Shown: positions 39,901 through 51,200 of the stretch, one piece after another | How the letters are laid out: every line of letters starts with the position of its first letter | How positions within the stretch are numbered: position 1 is the stretch's first letter | Assembly: GCA_903813345.2 (NCBI GenBank) | Contig: CAIIXF020000001.1 | Coordinates: 29,749,915-29,813,914, forward strand | Direction of reading: 5' to 3' | Length of the DNA: 64,000 nucleotides | Origin: Owenia fusiformis | Taxonomy: Eukaryota; Annelida; Polychaeta; Sabellida; Oweniidae | Position numbers and translations under genes: made by a program | The notes under the pieces: generated by a model | What the model was told of the DNA's origin: nothing | What the model saw: the letters and a program-made list of their open reading frames with translations, nothing else | The model's database searches: none

Positions 39901-40728
39901 CTTAATAGGGATTTTATTAAGTCACATGACTACACACACATGTGGTGTCAATTGGAGTGTGCTGAGATTTGCTCATCAATCAATTTATTGACCAAATCTT
40001 CAATAATTAGTAGACAGATATGTTGGCAAATCCTTGAATGGCTCTTACGGTTCAATGGGGAAGAATTTATTGTTTGTTTGTCTTGTCAATAGTGTCTTTT
40101 GATTACAGTTATTCAGAAGAACAGCAATAAAGTCTTTCTATTTATTTTGATTTCTTGCTCTGTTGGGGAAGCCTTGGGAAATTGAACACTAAATCAACAA
40201 TATTATTTTGCTCAGTTTGTTAGTTAACTACTATATTTTGAAAAACAACAGCCTTCTTGTTTGCATTGTAATTTGCTTTTAACAGCTTTTCAATTAATGT
40301 TTCACAAGTTAAACGTCTAATTGAATTTATATATTCATCATATCCACATGATATATGTAGATGTATGATTTGAGTAATATATTAAAAGTAAAGTCATAAC
40401 TTCTGTGGAGACATAACAAAAAAAGCGTAACAAGAAATGACATTTGGAAAATATTGTAAAATCGTAACAATTTTTAAGAATGGTTCCCAAATCAATCTTA
40501 TCCCTTGGTTCTTTAAACTTAAATCATTAATTTTCAAGATTGTTGCTTAACAAGAAAAATATTTGATTTTAGGCCACCAGGTTTCACAGCAAGGTTGATG
40601 AAATACTGAAGATGTTAGATGAACAAGCGGAATCAGTGGAGAACCAAGACATCGATAGAGACATTACAAATATAGATGAACCTATTCCAATATATGAAAT
40701 CAAATATCCAGATTTATTCGTTTACTAG
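21965..40728 (+). CDS. EFR3: EFR3, plasma-membrane scaffold of the PI4KA complex (21 exons)
   Basis: EFR3 anchors TTC7/FAM126/PI4KA at the plasma membrane to make PI4P. Exons: 21965-21971, 24854-25058, 26344-26494, 28506-28627, 28864-29001, 29445-29579, 31859-31937, 32208-32343, 32566-32694, 32884-32977, 33199-33250, 33482-33654, 34007-34082, 34455-34616, 34801-34929, 35336-35409, 35997-36130, 38067-38158, 38459-38507, 38915-39021, 40573-40728. Sum 2400 nt, 799 aa (human EFR3A about 821), phases all consistent. Exon 1 codes only ATGGCAG; joined to exon 2 it gives MAGCCGCCGPLRPRYKRL, the cysteine cluster that is palmitoylated in the family. Other matches: MEKLTFYALSSPEKLDRIG, FANIEEDTPSYHRRYDFFVS, MDKIVPSLLFNMQ, and the C-terminal PIYEIKYPDLFVY. 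The body is helical-repeat protein. Exon 3 could begin at other acceptors (see 25692-26427). AATAAA at 40905-40910. Confidence 0.95.
22247..22956. repeat. Foldback repeat in EFR3 intron 1
   Basis: ggctttgtataaaaaacctc through the following catacccacct (22247-22284) recurs inverted at 22919-22956. Farther in, ggttcaattttaaagat (about 22550-22568) also recurs inverted (about 22878-22900). The left arm therefore holds roughly 240 bp not present in the right one. Non-coding. Confidence 0.6.
22590..22830 (+). mobile_element. Possible tRNA-derived SINE in the foldback loop
   Basis: ggtttgattcc (22640-22650) is one base from the polymerase III B-box, followed by a GC-richer body (gcccgcggtcg, ggggcgccctcggg) unlike the surrounding AT-rich sequence and by A-rich sequence. 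The A-box is not clear. Called on composition and B-box only. Confidence 0.3.
22996..23473. repeat. Second foldback in EFR3 intron 1, 60-bp arms
   Basis: Arms 22996-23057 and 23413-23473 are near-perfect inverted copies (gacgtcaagtaagtttctgg, cgaaagctggagcatagatt, ggactggaaacaaga). The spacer is about 355 bp. No coding sequence recognised. Confidence 0.7.
24280..24484. mobile_element. Tc1/mariner-type MITE, 205 bp
   Basis: Perfect inverted ends atactgtataagtggta (24277-24293) and taccacttatacagtat (24471-24487). With TA as target duplication the element is ctgtataag...cttatacag. The interior is AT-rich with repeated attttcctaat phrases. Confidence 0.75.
25692..26427 (+). repeat. Nine-copy tandem array of the EFR3 exon-3 start with its splice acceptor
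   Basis: Copies begin at 25692, 25776, 25856, 25940, 26020, 26100, 26180, 26260 and 26344, giving units of 84, 80, 84, 80, 80, 80, 80 and 84 bp. Each copy is gatttcag (tttccag before the first) followed by the exon start encoding FVFIAMEALDQLLLAC...HSINL, so each carries a usable-looking 3' splice site but no good donor. Only the ninth copy continues into the rest of exon 3 (to 26494). The junction joins tgtttgttga of the exon to tttcag of the intron. The 80-bp units lack 4 bp (tttg) and break frame; by frame arithmetic only acceptors 8 and 9 allow an open product. Confidence 0.95.
26631..27824. repeat. Dispersed repeat with 135-165-bp internal units, full copy
   Basis: In EFR3 intron 3, just downstream of the exon array. 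It begins near ttatcccatcgaacgaag and ends past gttcgatgggat (27780-27791), the two being inverted 12-mers. Inside are about five units with agtggagcgattttgttcat and gccattttgaaaaatggc. Same family as 1-378. A (cgtc)n stretch lies near its left end. Confidence 0.75.
29786..31112 (-). CDS. Secreted Ly6-like + chitin-binding (CBM14-like) protein, nested in EFR3 intron 6
   Basis: Exons in transcript order: 31052-31112, 30640-30819, 30188-30367, 29786-30003; 639 nt, 212 aa, GT-AG, phases consistent. Residues 1-16 are a clear signal peptide (MLTVAIFVAGLTAVLA). Residues about 23-120 look like a Ly6/uPAR (three-finger, Quiver/Sleepless-like) domain: RCFDC at the start, evenly spaced cysteines, YRGC, and the hallmark CKGDLCN at the end. 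Residues about 142-206 form a cysteine-rich module resembling chitin-binding type 2 (CBM14): FIQCGC, CICCKPLHVKCPKGTAF, VCD. There is no GPI or transmembrane tail, so it is probably secreted and could bind chitinous matrix. Exons 2 and 3 are both 180 nt. A TATA box lies upstream. Family calls are by cysteine pattern only. Confidence 0.82.
31169..31176 (-). promoter_or_regulatory. TATA box of the nested Ly6-like/chitin-binding gene
   Basis: TATAAAAG on the minus strand, 57 bp upstream of the start codon (31110-31112), the spacing expected for a short 5' UTR. A strong TATA box fits a tissue-specific secreted product. Confidence 0.7.
34130..34240 (-). mobile_element. tRNA-derived SINE head
   Basis: On the minus strand tagcccagtggt (A-box) and ggttcaatccc (B-box) lie at tRNA-like spacing. 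The flanking ends do not pair as an acceptor stem, so it is a SINE promoter or tRNA relic, not a working tRNA. It lies in EFR3 intron 13. Its 3' extent is unclear. Confidence 0.55.
34965..35026. mobile_element. 62-bp miniature TIR element
   Basis: cagggtgtcc...ggacaccctg with TA on both sides (34963-34964, 35027-35028). The ends are those of a Tc1/mariner-type (IS630-like) element; the interior is only about 40 bp. Lies in EFR3 intron 15. Confidence 0.65.
36803..37173. mobile_element. TTAA-flanked MITE (AGGCAGAATC family), copy 2
   Basis: 371 bp, flanked by TTAA (36799-36802, 37174-37177). It aligns with 10136-10523 over its whole length (atatctcccaaaagattc, aaaatctttagt, tagatctgattct). In EFR3 intron 17. 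Confidence 0.75.
37500..37760 (+). repeat. Weak copy of the 'ggtggtgaca' dispersed repeat
   Basis: atagtctctaactttttgtg, gacagtgtttggcagt and gtaacaaat follow the order seen at 44330-44500. Diverged; ends not visible. Confidence 0.4.
39312..39970. repeat. 93-94-bp tandem repeat, about seven copies
   Basis: In EFR3 intron 20. The phrase gacccactctgtctacctta starts at 39325, 39419, 39513, 39606, 39699, 39792 and 39885, giving a period of 94 then 93 bp. Units differ by single bases and by aaa/- in gattt(gat)aaaaggc. Non-coding. Confidence 0.9.
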
Positions 40729-42184
40729 AACATAATTTAGATAATTATCCTAGGAGATTTTGGAGATTTTTAATTAAATTAATAATTATGTAAAATGAAC
40801 TATTTATTTATATAAGATAGTACAGTAATGTTGCTGTATATGTTTGTTAGTGTATAAGTAACAAATAGAATATAGACTATTACACAAGATGTATGTGTTT
40901 ATGCAATAAAGCTATGTAGTTTTGTGTCAATTTTGTGTTTAACATGACCTGAAAGGGATTGAATTTGTGTAAAGTCCAAGAACCAATAATACATTGACCT
41001 AAGTGGAATATCATATTACCCTAGGTATGAAATAGAGGTTATTTACTTGGAGGGATTCAATATGCATTTTACTATGAGGGAAAAAATGAAATATCATATT
41101 GTCACGAGAAATAAACCCATATTTAAGTAGTAGTATCATGGGATAATTTAAGATATACCATTTACATCCATTCAAAATGAACACACTTTCAAGAGGGAAG
41201 TTTCATTGTAAAACAACACAAGAATCTTATCCTGCAGTTCGGGTACATAATTCCATTTACACTCATTCACTTGAGGTGTAAGCATGTTTGTATGTGGATG
41301 CACCACATTTTCAATGTGTGTGCCACTGTTTTAAAAGTGATTCCAATAAATAAATAAAAAAAAATATGTTCAATTGATCTAATTTATGAAACAAAATATA
41401 TAAGTATTTGTTTATACAAAATCTTGAAACCTTGCAATATGTTTAACAGTTGCAAATATTTATTTTAATTGTTTACCATTTTATTCTGTCATTCCATCAA
41501 AATGTAATTTAATTTTGTTAAAAGTAATTATTGATTGCTAATCCCATCTCATCATGGTTTTTACAAAGAATATAGCGAGGACATCAATTCGTCTGTCTGT
41601 CTTCAATGTTCTCAAATATTTCCATTTCGCTCAAATTTTGGAAATTATGTTCCTTTTCAATGACTTAGTTAAGTGTACTTTAGAATCATAAAAAGCTACT
41701 GCTTTTGAGATAAATTGTAAATGTGTTGAAATTGTAATTGTGAGGAAAAAGTAGTTCATATTTTGCCAACTATTGATACACTCCTTTCCAAAAGTTTTGC
41801 AACATTAAGTCCCTCTTGGATATTATCAATACAGATTTTAGTGTGTTTGTCAATTTTAACAATTATCAAATTTGAGGACAAAATTCAAATTCAATAACAT
41901 GCTTCTATCTAATAAGGACTTCCTTTGGCAAACATATGGATGTACCATCTTTAATACTAGGAAAATGCCCTTAAAATGTCTATCATTCTCATTGAAATAT
42001 AAAGCAATGCATGCAAGACTAAAATAATGACAATTTTACTCCATAAAGTCCTCCATGGATGTTTCTTAAGATAAGCACTTCAGAATCAGTAGATGGCCTC
42101 AAGTGCAAGTGTTTCATAATGTAATTAACAAGTGGCTGGCTATCGCTGCACCCACAGTGTTGCTGTCAAGCTGGATAACTCAGC
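40729..42184. other. Intergenic region between EFR3 and the VWA gene
   Basis: Holds the EFR3 3' UTR with AATAAA at 40905-40910, then about 1.2 kb of AT-rich sequence in which I see no gene, tRNA or clear repeat. Confidence 0.6.
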
Positions 42185-42192
42185 TATAAAAG
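42185..42192 (+). promoter_or_regulatory. TATA box of the VWA/lectin gene
   Basis: TATAAAAG, 66 bp before the first ATG (42258). It places the start site near 42215-42225, upstream of a first exon ending at 42281. Confidence 0.65.
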
Positions 42193-42257
42193 GTTGTAAT
42201 ATTTCACACCCAAGGGACAACTGATTCAACTTCATGCTGTACACATTAAATTATATC

Positions 42258-45200
42258 ATGAGCAGATGCTTTCGATTGAAGGTAAGCTGAAGATTTTTTA
42301 AATTTTCAAACAGTATTTTAATTTGGAATAATTAATCTGAGATAAATGCTCAATATTGGCACTTCTCTGAGTATTTCAGATAAATATGGATATGCATTGT
42401 ATAATTTATAAAACAAATGAAGACAAAAATCTAAAAATGTTTAGTTTTCCTTTTATTTTAGGATTTTAAGAGATAAAAAGACATGTATTGGCCAAAAATA
42501 TTTAAAAATTGAAACATTTTTGGAAAGATTGCAATTAGATGTAATTCTGCCTTAAAAGTTGTTTCTCTATGATGTTTCTTTAAATATTGTTCATATTTCG
42601 ATTCTAGATGGTGAACATGATGAAATCTCTCTATTTTTACTGGCTAGTATGTGTTAATATGATGAAAACTGATGCATCATCTATACTGAAACCTGATGGC
42701 AAGTTTATTCTGTATTTACATTTGACCTACTGAGTTTTGATGCTTGATTCATTCTGTTAGATGCCCATTGTTTGTAGTTTCATTTATTTTGAAGCTTGCA
42801 TAATGGAGATATCACAACTGTCAGGTGTTGTATTTCTTGTATTGCCAGTGGCGTTCTTATTTCAATAGTTTTTAATTTGCCATGTTTTGTACCAACATAC
42901 ATTAATTTAAATCAAAAATGTTGAGTGTTTTTTTCACATTAAGAATGTGGTTTGGACATAATGGTAGTCCTAGATGGTAGTTCCAGTATCTCTAAGGAGA
43001 ACAAGGCTATAACACGTAGTGCTTTACTCCCCATGGTTGACCACTTACAAGAGCTGACTGGTATTGGTACGGGAGCTAAGTCATCCCTCATAAGCTTTAT
43101 ACTGTATGGCGAAGAAATACTATTACAAGTTGATATGTCCAAACACCAAACATACAACGATGTGGTCACACAGCTGAAAAGGACACTTCTAGTGGAGGAT
43201 GAATGGCCATATTGGAGACATACAAGAACAGATCTTGCATTGACAAAAGCCCTACAACATCTGATGACTGCAGGCAGACCAGACACCCGCAAGATGATTA
43301 TTCTTGAAACTGATGGAGCAACATTTCCTTTAGGAAAACATAGGAGGACTATAATGATTGCTCAATATAACAGTAAGTATAAATTGATTAGGATTTTACT
43401 CCACAATGTAATTTACCATGGTTACTAAACTGTAGTTCCTGCTTTGATTGTATTTAAACAATTTACCGAAATAAGATGAGACATATCTTGATGACAATAT
43501 ATATATATTGACTATATCATGTCTGAAAAATCTGATTTCCCCAAAACAAGGCAAAATTAAGAGATGGAAACCAGTGGCTTAAATTACCAGCATGGACTTC
43601 GGCTACCGGAATTAACCCACTATTTTATGGGCAACTCATTTAAATATGAATAATACCTGCCAATATTCCATTCATAATGATATGAATTGGTCATAAAATA
43701 GTAGGTTAATCTGTTAGCATAAAAAATATAGATAAATATAAAAAATATGAATAATAAAAAAAAAATCTGGTAGCATACATCCGAAAGTTGCATTCGCGTA
43801 TCAAGCTTAGGGTAGCATTTCCATTGATGCTAATTAAGCAAGGAATAATATCTGATGCTGTGTACTAGCAATAGAATCCCCTTCTAACAATGTCACAATC
43901 CTTTTTCCCTTAATTTTGCAATGCACCCAATGATCAGAAGCTCAAACATTTTTTCAATTTTTACCATAAATTATCTTTAGATGGCACTATTTGATTGTCA
44001 ATTAATCCTTTTAATTTCAGGGGAATATGTACAATACCAAATACCCATACTTGTGATTGTCTTCCCAAATAACTTTGGAAGTCGGTCCAGTCAAACTCAA
44101 GTGAACATGAAGAAAGAAATTAATGCTATTACGTGGGGGATTGAAAAGCGAATTTACAACACAACTGACTTTAATGATGCTGCAAGGACAATGGTATATA
44201 TCTTAGATGATATATTTGACAGCAGCAGCACACGTGGATTGGATATCTCTAATAAATGCAACGATGGGCAAGGTAAATATTGATGTACACTTTAGCTTCT
44301 CTTGAAACTCCACATGTTTTCCTTACAATCCTTTTTATGTCACCACCATCAGAAGTGGTGACATATTGTTATAGTCTCCAACTTTTTTGTGGACAGCATT
44401 CGGAGTTTGGCAGTTGGTGTTTGGAATTAGGCATTCAGTATGTGTAACAAATGGCAGGTGGTGACATTTTGCATGTTAATACTTTGTATTATTTTATGAA
44501 AACTGAAGATTCAAAATGCATTTATCTTCTTCCTTTAAGTGCAAGAGGTTTCAGTAAAGAATTAACAATGTAGAACACAATTGCAAGCAGCATATTTACA
44601 GCATATACATAATAGAGGAATATCCTATGGTTTTAAGGAACATTACGTTTACCCTTGAGTGGGGGGGATATCTATCATTTCCACAAGCAGTTGATTCGAC
44701 AAAAGCAAGAGCCAAAGAAAATCATTGTATAATGATAATCACAATTGTATTTTTATTATTCATATTTGTAGTTGAAGCCACACAAGTTTCAACAACTGCA
44801 GCCCCTCCACAGACTCAATGCTGCCCGTGCCCTGGTAAGTATTACTATGTATTGGATATTCAAAATCATGCATTATTGAATTAGTCTAGGATATTTACAG
44901 CTATATCATGTATATTCTGGATTGATTTCACATTCACATTCTATGAAGATACAAAAGACACAAAATGCTGCCCTTTTTTATAAAAATGCAATTTTGAAAG
45001 GCTTTGTGTAGAAAACCTTGTACATTATGCCCCCATACTACAACATCAAAACTGTTGTTATATGACTTAATTTTAAAAAAACTTCTAAATCTCAATTTAC
45101 ACTCAATTATTGTAGGTCAAATTAAATTCGGGCTATTCAATGTTTTTAAACACAACCACTACCTATTTATCATTCCATTGCATACTATTTGTTTACATTA

Positions 45201-48200
45201 ATATGGAACATATATTCCAAAAAAGGGGCCATTCAATATAAACACGTGACCTTGGATTGAATGTACTTGTGATATTGTATGTTTGGTGATATTATGGATA
45301 ACTTTGATTTTAATAGGACTAAAATACCTGTTGCCAACAAGTTAAATTGGATCCAATAATAAGAATTTCAAAAAATACTGATTTTTATTAAGTTAACATG
45401 ACCTACAATAATTGACAATAAATTGAAATTGGTTTTCATAAATTAAACTTTTTTTAAATTTATTCTAATGATAAACCGATATAAAGTTGTTTTTAAGATT
45501 TAACTTTTTGATTTAAAACTTGACTGTATAAACATTTGAAATTAGATTCAGGCAATATTTTGTAGAGATTTGCTGACCTGTTCCATATAGATGTAGGTAT
45601 GTAATTGTTGTGTACCTTTATTACCATATAGGCGGGACAACTTTGGCAAGATCAACTTCTGCAACTGCAACATCAACTCAAGCTCCCACAGCATCAACTT
45701 CTGCAACTGCAACCTCAACTCAAGCTCCCACAGCATCAACTACTGCAACTGCAACCTCAACTCAAGCTCCCACAGCATCAACTACTGCAACTGCAACATC
45801 AACTCAAGCTCCCACAGCATCAACTTCTGTAACTGCAACATCAACTCAAGCTCCCACAGCATCAACTTCTGCAACTGCAACCTCAACTCAAGCTCCCACA
45901 GCATCAACTTCTGCAACTGCAACATCAACTCAGGCTCCCATTACAACACAATCTCCCTCTACAAATCAAATTCCTGCTAGAGCAAAACAACTGTTGAAGA
46001 ATGATGAGCTTGAGGACGATGGGCTTGGAGAAAGTGACCATGGATCTGGGGGTACCTGTAATTGTGGGCCAGCTGATGATGGTTACGTGTTCAAGTCAAG
46101 CAAATGTATGTGGGGAAATGAACTTGTAAGTAATGCACAAATACTCATTCTAAAATTTTTATTCTAATTTCAATTAAAAGTAAATGTTATTATATATTGA
46201 AATTGTTAATATAGGATATATTATATTTGACAGATTTGAATATGATATATCCTTGTACAGGGTGAGCCAAAAGGTCATCCAGTATGGATTAAGTCACATT
46301 TAACATAAATCAACCTTGTTCAATGTTCTTTATTTCTATCAAGTTTCATTAGTTTATGTCCAATGGTCACAATTTTATGGCCATTTTCCAAAACATGCTC
46401 CAAATGCCAAAACATACCAAAATCACCCAATATGAAATCCTGTAATTTTATCTTTGGGGCCATTTCAAAGATAATATCGACATTAACAACCCTAGAAGCA
46501 GCAGAGAGTTGAAGCAAGAGATGAGAAGGCAAATGAGAGTCATTACACAAGATATCTGTGAGCGTGTAATCAGAAAACTTCACCCGATGCATTCAAGTTT
46601 GCCTCCAAAAACAAGACTGGCATTTTGACGATGTTTTGTAAAATGTCCATATAATCGTGACCATTTGGAATTGACCAATGACATGTAGAAGAATGAAAGA
46701 CCATTGAACAAGGTTCAATTGTGCCAAATATGACCTTTAAACCAATACTGGATGACTGCGAAATTAAGATTTGATTGGGTTACCTTTTTTTGGCTCACCT
46801 TGTACATTCTATGTTGCAGGCAGGTTGCTTTAAGATATATGACACTCCTGGTGATGATGAGACTATTTGGGAAGATGCAGAAGAAAGATGTAGAAAGGAG
46901 GGGGCTCATCTTTCCAGATGGAATAGTCCTGGTTGTCTTAATGATATACAAACATATTTTAGAGAGCAAAGTAAGAATATTTTACAATTAAGAGGCATTG
47001 TTTGTTGAAATCTTCATAGGTGGATTTTTCTTTTGCTTTCAGAGTCTGATTTACAAGGTCTGAGCAAATTGTTAAACTTATTACATATGTAACATAATAT
47101 GAATGAATTGAAGTATGAAAATAAATGTATATGTATTTATTAATAATATGCATATTGTAATAATAATATTTCAATAGGAAATGAACTATACCTGATGAAG
47201 TTGACTTGAAATATATAAAGCATAAGATTTCAGAATTAGGGTATATGAAATATTTAAGAAATATAGACTTAAGAGCAGGGGTAATATAATCAAATACACC
47301 CCGCATGGCTAGGCACAAACGTCTTCTGTACCCCAAACAACCGAAGTGAGTGAGGGGTTCGAAAGCTTTTGTGCTTAGCCCTAAGGGGTGTATTCGACGA
47401 TATTACACCTGCTCTGAGGTCTATATTACAATTCAAACAGGAAAACTCCCCAAAATGTTTAGAATATTCATTATGGTCTGTCATTTTTACTGCCCACCAT
47501 TATGTCACTCATTTCTCGTATTACTAGGGGTATTGTTCACGAATATACCCCGGGTGAAATGTTGACTTTGTTCACAGTTTATAGAAAGTGTGGATACAGT
47601 CATGTTTGAATATTTGTTCATCTCATATAAATATCAACTTCCATGCTATGTATGTTTCAGACTATCCATCCTCGAGACATTTTTGGACATGCGCTCAAGA
47701 TCCTCCATACAATTTTACATGTGACCGTAAGTTGCATCAAAATATTTTTAACATTGTTTCACAAATAGCAGCCTACTATATAAATGATTTTTTTAAATAT
47801 TGAATCAGATTTTGAAAAAAGGATGTGATCTTTTTGAGGATTGAATTGAATAGTGTTATTTCAATCCAATATAATTCCCCTACACATCAGCAAAGTTGAG
47901 TAGAGAGTGAGAGAGGATCTAGAGAGTAAGACTACAAATTAATAAAATGCCTTTTAAAATTGTTGTTTTATTGATCTTAGCTACAAGAATAGAATATACA
48001 AATGGGGAAGAGCAGAAAAACTCTGCAGGATGCTACACATACCATCATAAGAGTAACTCCTTTACTGAAATATTCCATATGCAATGCCAAGCACATAAGA
48101 TGTTTATGTGTCAACGTTTATGCTCAGGTGAGTATTGGTTGAATCTTAGATATGGAGCACTAACATTATTGTTATGCTATTATTTGTGGTTTCAAGCTGA

Positions 48201-51200
48201 CATATGTTCACTTAAACGTTTTCAAATGACACAAAATATATTAGATTATTACATATTCCGTGGAAATATAGTTATTTCATTGTTGTGTACTTTTATTACC
48301 ATATAGGTGGGGCAAGTTTGGCTGCATCAACTTCTGGAACTGCAACATCAACTCAAGCTCCCACAGCATCAACTTCTGCAACATCAACTCAAGCTCCCAT
48401 TACAACACAATCTCCCTCTACAACTCAACTTCCTGCAACAACAGAACAACAGCTTGAAGACGATGGGCTTGGAGAAAGTGGGCTTGGATCTGGTGATACC
48501 TGTAATTGTGGACCAGCTGATGAGGGTTTTGTGTTCAAGTCAGACAAATGTATGTGGGGAGATAAAATAGTAAGTTAGACACAATTACACATTCTTCAAT
48601 AAAAAGACTTGAATTGAATCTACAAAATGGTACGATCAAGTTTGATGTAATGATTTTTACTTTGTTGACTTCTAGATACAGCTAATAGCGAATGACTTTG
48701 GTTATTACATGACATGGTTAACGATATAATATATCCTTGTATGTTTTGTGTTGCAGGCAGGTTGCTTTAAGATATATGACACTCCTGGTGATGATGAGAC
48801 TATTTGGGAAGATGCAGAAGAAAGATGTAGAAAGGAGGGGGCTCATCTTTCCAGATGGAATAGTCCTGGTTGTCTTAATGATATACAAACATATTTTAGA
48901 GAGCAAAGTAAGAATATTTTACAACTAAGGGCATGGTTTGTTGAACTCTCCATAGGTGGATTTTTTGTTATGCTTTCACCAAGAACATTAAAGAGGTAGT
49001 AATATTATATTCCTCATTTTTCTGACTGGTATTCAGAGTCTGGCATACAATGTCAGTGGCAAATTATTAAATTTTTGATATGAACACAATGTTTCAATAC
49101 TATCTTCTAGCAGTTACAATGGCAGTGCATTTACAAACATGAGAAAAAACTCACCTTCTGACATTTTCAGACATCCATTTGATTTCAAAACCCATATGTT
49201 AACAAAATGTGATACATTCATTTTTGTTTTAATGAAGTATTAATTCAAGAGGAAATGGGTTATAACCGTAGAAGTTAATGTTAAAGAAGCTTGGAATACA
49301 TGAAATAAATACAAGATTTCAGAATTTGAGTAATAAAATTGTATGATATATTCTTTGTTTATCTGCAATAGATCTCAATTCCCGTGTTATATATGTATGT
49401 GACTTTGTCTGTATTTCAGTAATGTTATGTTTTCAGACTATCCATCCTCCAGACATTTTTGGACATGTGCCCAAGATCCTCCATACAATTTTACATGTGA
49501 CCGTAAGTTATACCAAAATATTTTTAACATCTTTCTCAAACTGCAGCCTAGTGTTAAAAATTGAATAAATTTAAGGAGCGAAGCAGATTTTAAAAATAGA
49601 ATGTGGTCTTTGTTGGAATGATTGAATTGAATAGTCTTGATTCAGTCCAATTTGATTACTCCACACATTAGCAAATTTAAGTAGAAAGGGGAAGGGGAAA
49701 GTATACATGAGGCTATAAATTAATGAAACATTGTGCTTTAATTTAATGATTTTAGCGACAAGGGAAGAATTTACAAATGATGGAAAGCAGAAAAATACTC
49801 CAGGATGCTACACCTACCATCACAAGAGTAACTCCTTTACTGAAATATTCCATATGCAATGCCAAGCACATAAGATGTTTATGTGTCAACGTTTATGCTC
49901 AGGTGAGTATTGGTTGAATCTTAGATATGGAGCAGTGCCAGTATACATTATTGTTATGCTATTATTTGTGGTTTCAAGCTGACGTATGTTCACTTAAACG
50001 TTTTCAAATGACACAAAATATATTAGAATATTACATATTCTGTGGAAATATAGATATTTCTTTGTTGTGTACTCTTTATTATTACCATATAGGTGGGGCA
50101 AGTTTGGCGGCATCAACTTCTGCAACTGCAACCTCAACTAAAGCTCCCACAGCATCAACTTCTGCAACATCAACTCAAGCTCCCATTACAACACAACCTC
50201 CCTCTACAACTCAACTTCCTGCAACAACAGAACAGCTTGGAGAAGATGGGCTTGGAGAAAGTGAGTTTGGATCTGGTGATACCTGTAATTGTGGACCAGC
50301 TGATGAGGGTTTCGTGTTCAAGTCAGACAAATGTATGTGGGGAGATAAAATAGTAAGTTAGATACAATTACACATTCTTCAATAAAAAGACTTGAATTGA
50401 ATCTACAAAATGGTATGATCAAGTTTGGTGTAATGATGTTTACTTTGTTGACTTCTAGGTACAACTAATAGCGAATGGCTTTGGTTATTACATGACATGA
50501 TTAATGATATAATATATCCTTGTATGTTTTGTGTTGCAGGCAGGTTGCTTTAAGATATATGACACTCCTGGTGATGATGAGACTATTTGGGAGGATGCAG
50601 AAGAAAGATGTAGAAAGGAGGGAGCTCATCTTTCCAGATGGAATAGTCCTGGTTGTCTTAATGATATACAAACATATTTTAGAGAGCAAAGTAAGAATAT
50701 TTTACAACTAAGGGCACTGTTTGTTGAACTCTCCATAGGTGGATTTTTTGTTATGCTTTCACCAAGAACATTAAAGAGGTAGTAATATTATATTCCTCAT
50801 TTTTCTGACTGGTATTCAGAGTCAGGCATACAATGTCTGTGGCAAATTATTAAATTTTTGATATGAACACAATGTTTCAATACTATCTTCTAGCAGTTAC
50901 AATGGCAGTGCATTTACAAACATGAGAAAAAACTCACCTTCTGACATTTTCAGACATCCATTTGATTTCAAAACCCATATGTTAACAAAATGTGATACAT
51001 TCATTTTTGTTTTAATGAAGTATTAATTCAAGAGGAAATGGGTTATAACCGTAGAAGTTAATTTTAAAGAAGCTTGGAATACATGAAATAAATACAAGAT
51101 TTCAGAATTTGAGTAATAAAATTGTATGATATATTCTTTGTTTATCTGCAATAGATCTCAATTCCCGTGTTATATATGTATGTGACTTTGTCTGTATTTC

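Larger units (their letters stand above)
45632..48127 (+). repeat. Mucin-CTLD cassette 1
   Basis: Exons 45632-46125, 46820-46970, 47661-47726, 47981-48127 (858 nt coding). The first exon has the longest Ser/Thr/Pro tract: about seven copies of a 14-residue unit TSATATSTQAPTAS, then the linker GLGES...CNCGPADDGYVFKSSKCMWGNEL. The next three exons make the lectin-like fold: AGCFKIYD, WEDAEERCRKEGAHLSRW (the usual CTLD helix), SRHFWTCAQDPPYNFTCD, and the end GCYTYHHKSNS...MFMCQ. This is the most diverged cassette. Two of its introns are enlarged by insertions (46258-46802; about 47240-47612) absent from cassettes 2-5. Confidence 0.85.

Noticed and set aside
44627-44884. 85-codon frame with a hydrophobic stretch ending in the CCPCP exon
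   Set aside because: Phase-1 splicing at 44771 explains the coding part (44772-44834); the upstream half is intron.
48718-48906. Repeated minus-strand 62-codon frames starting MLSKICLYIIK in each cassette
   Set aside because: Antisense of the conserved lectin-like exon; present only because that exon is duplicated.
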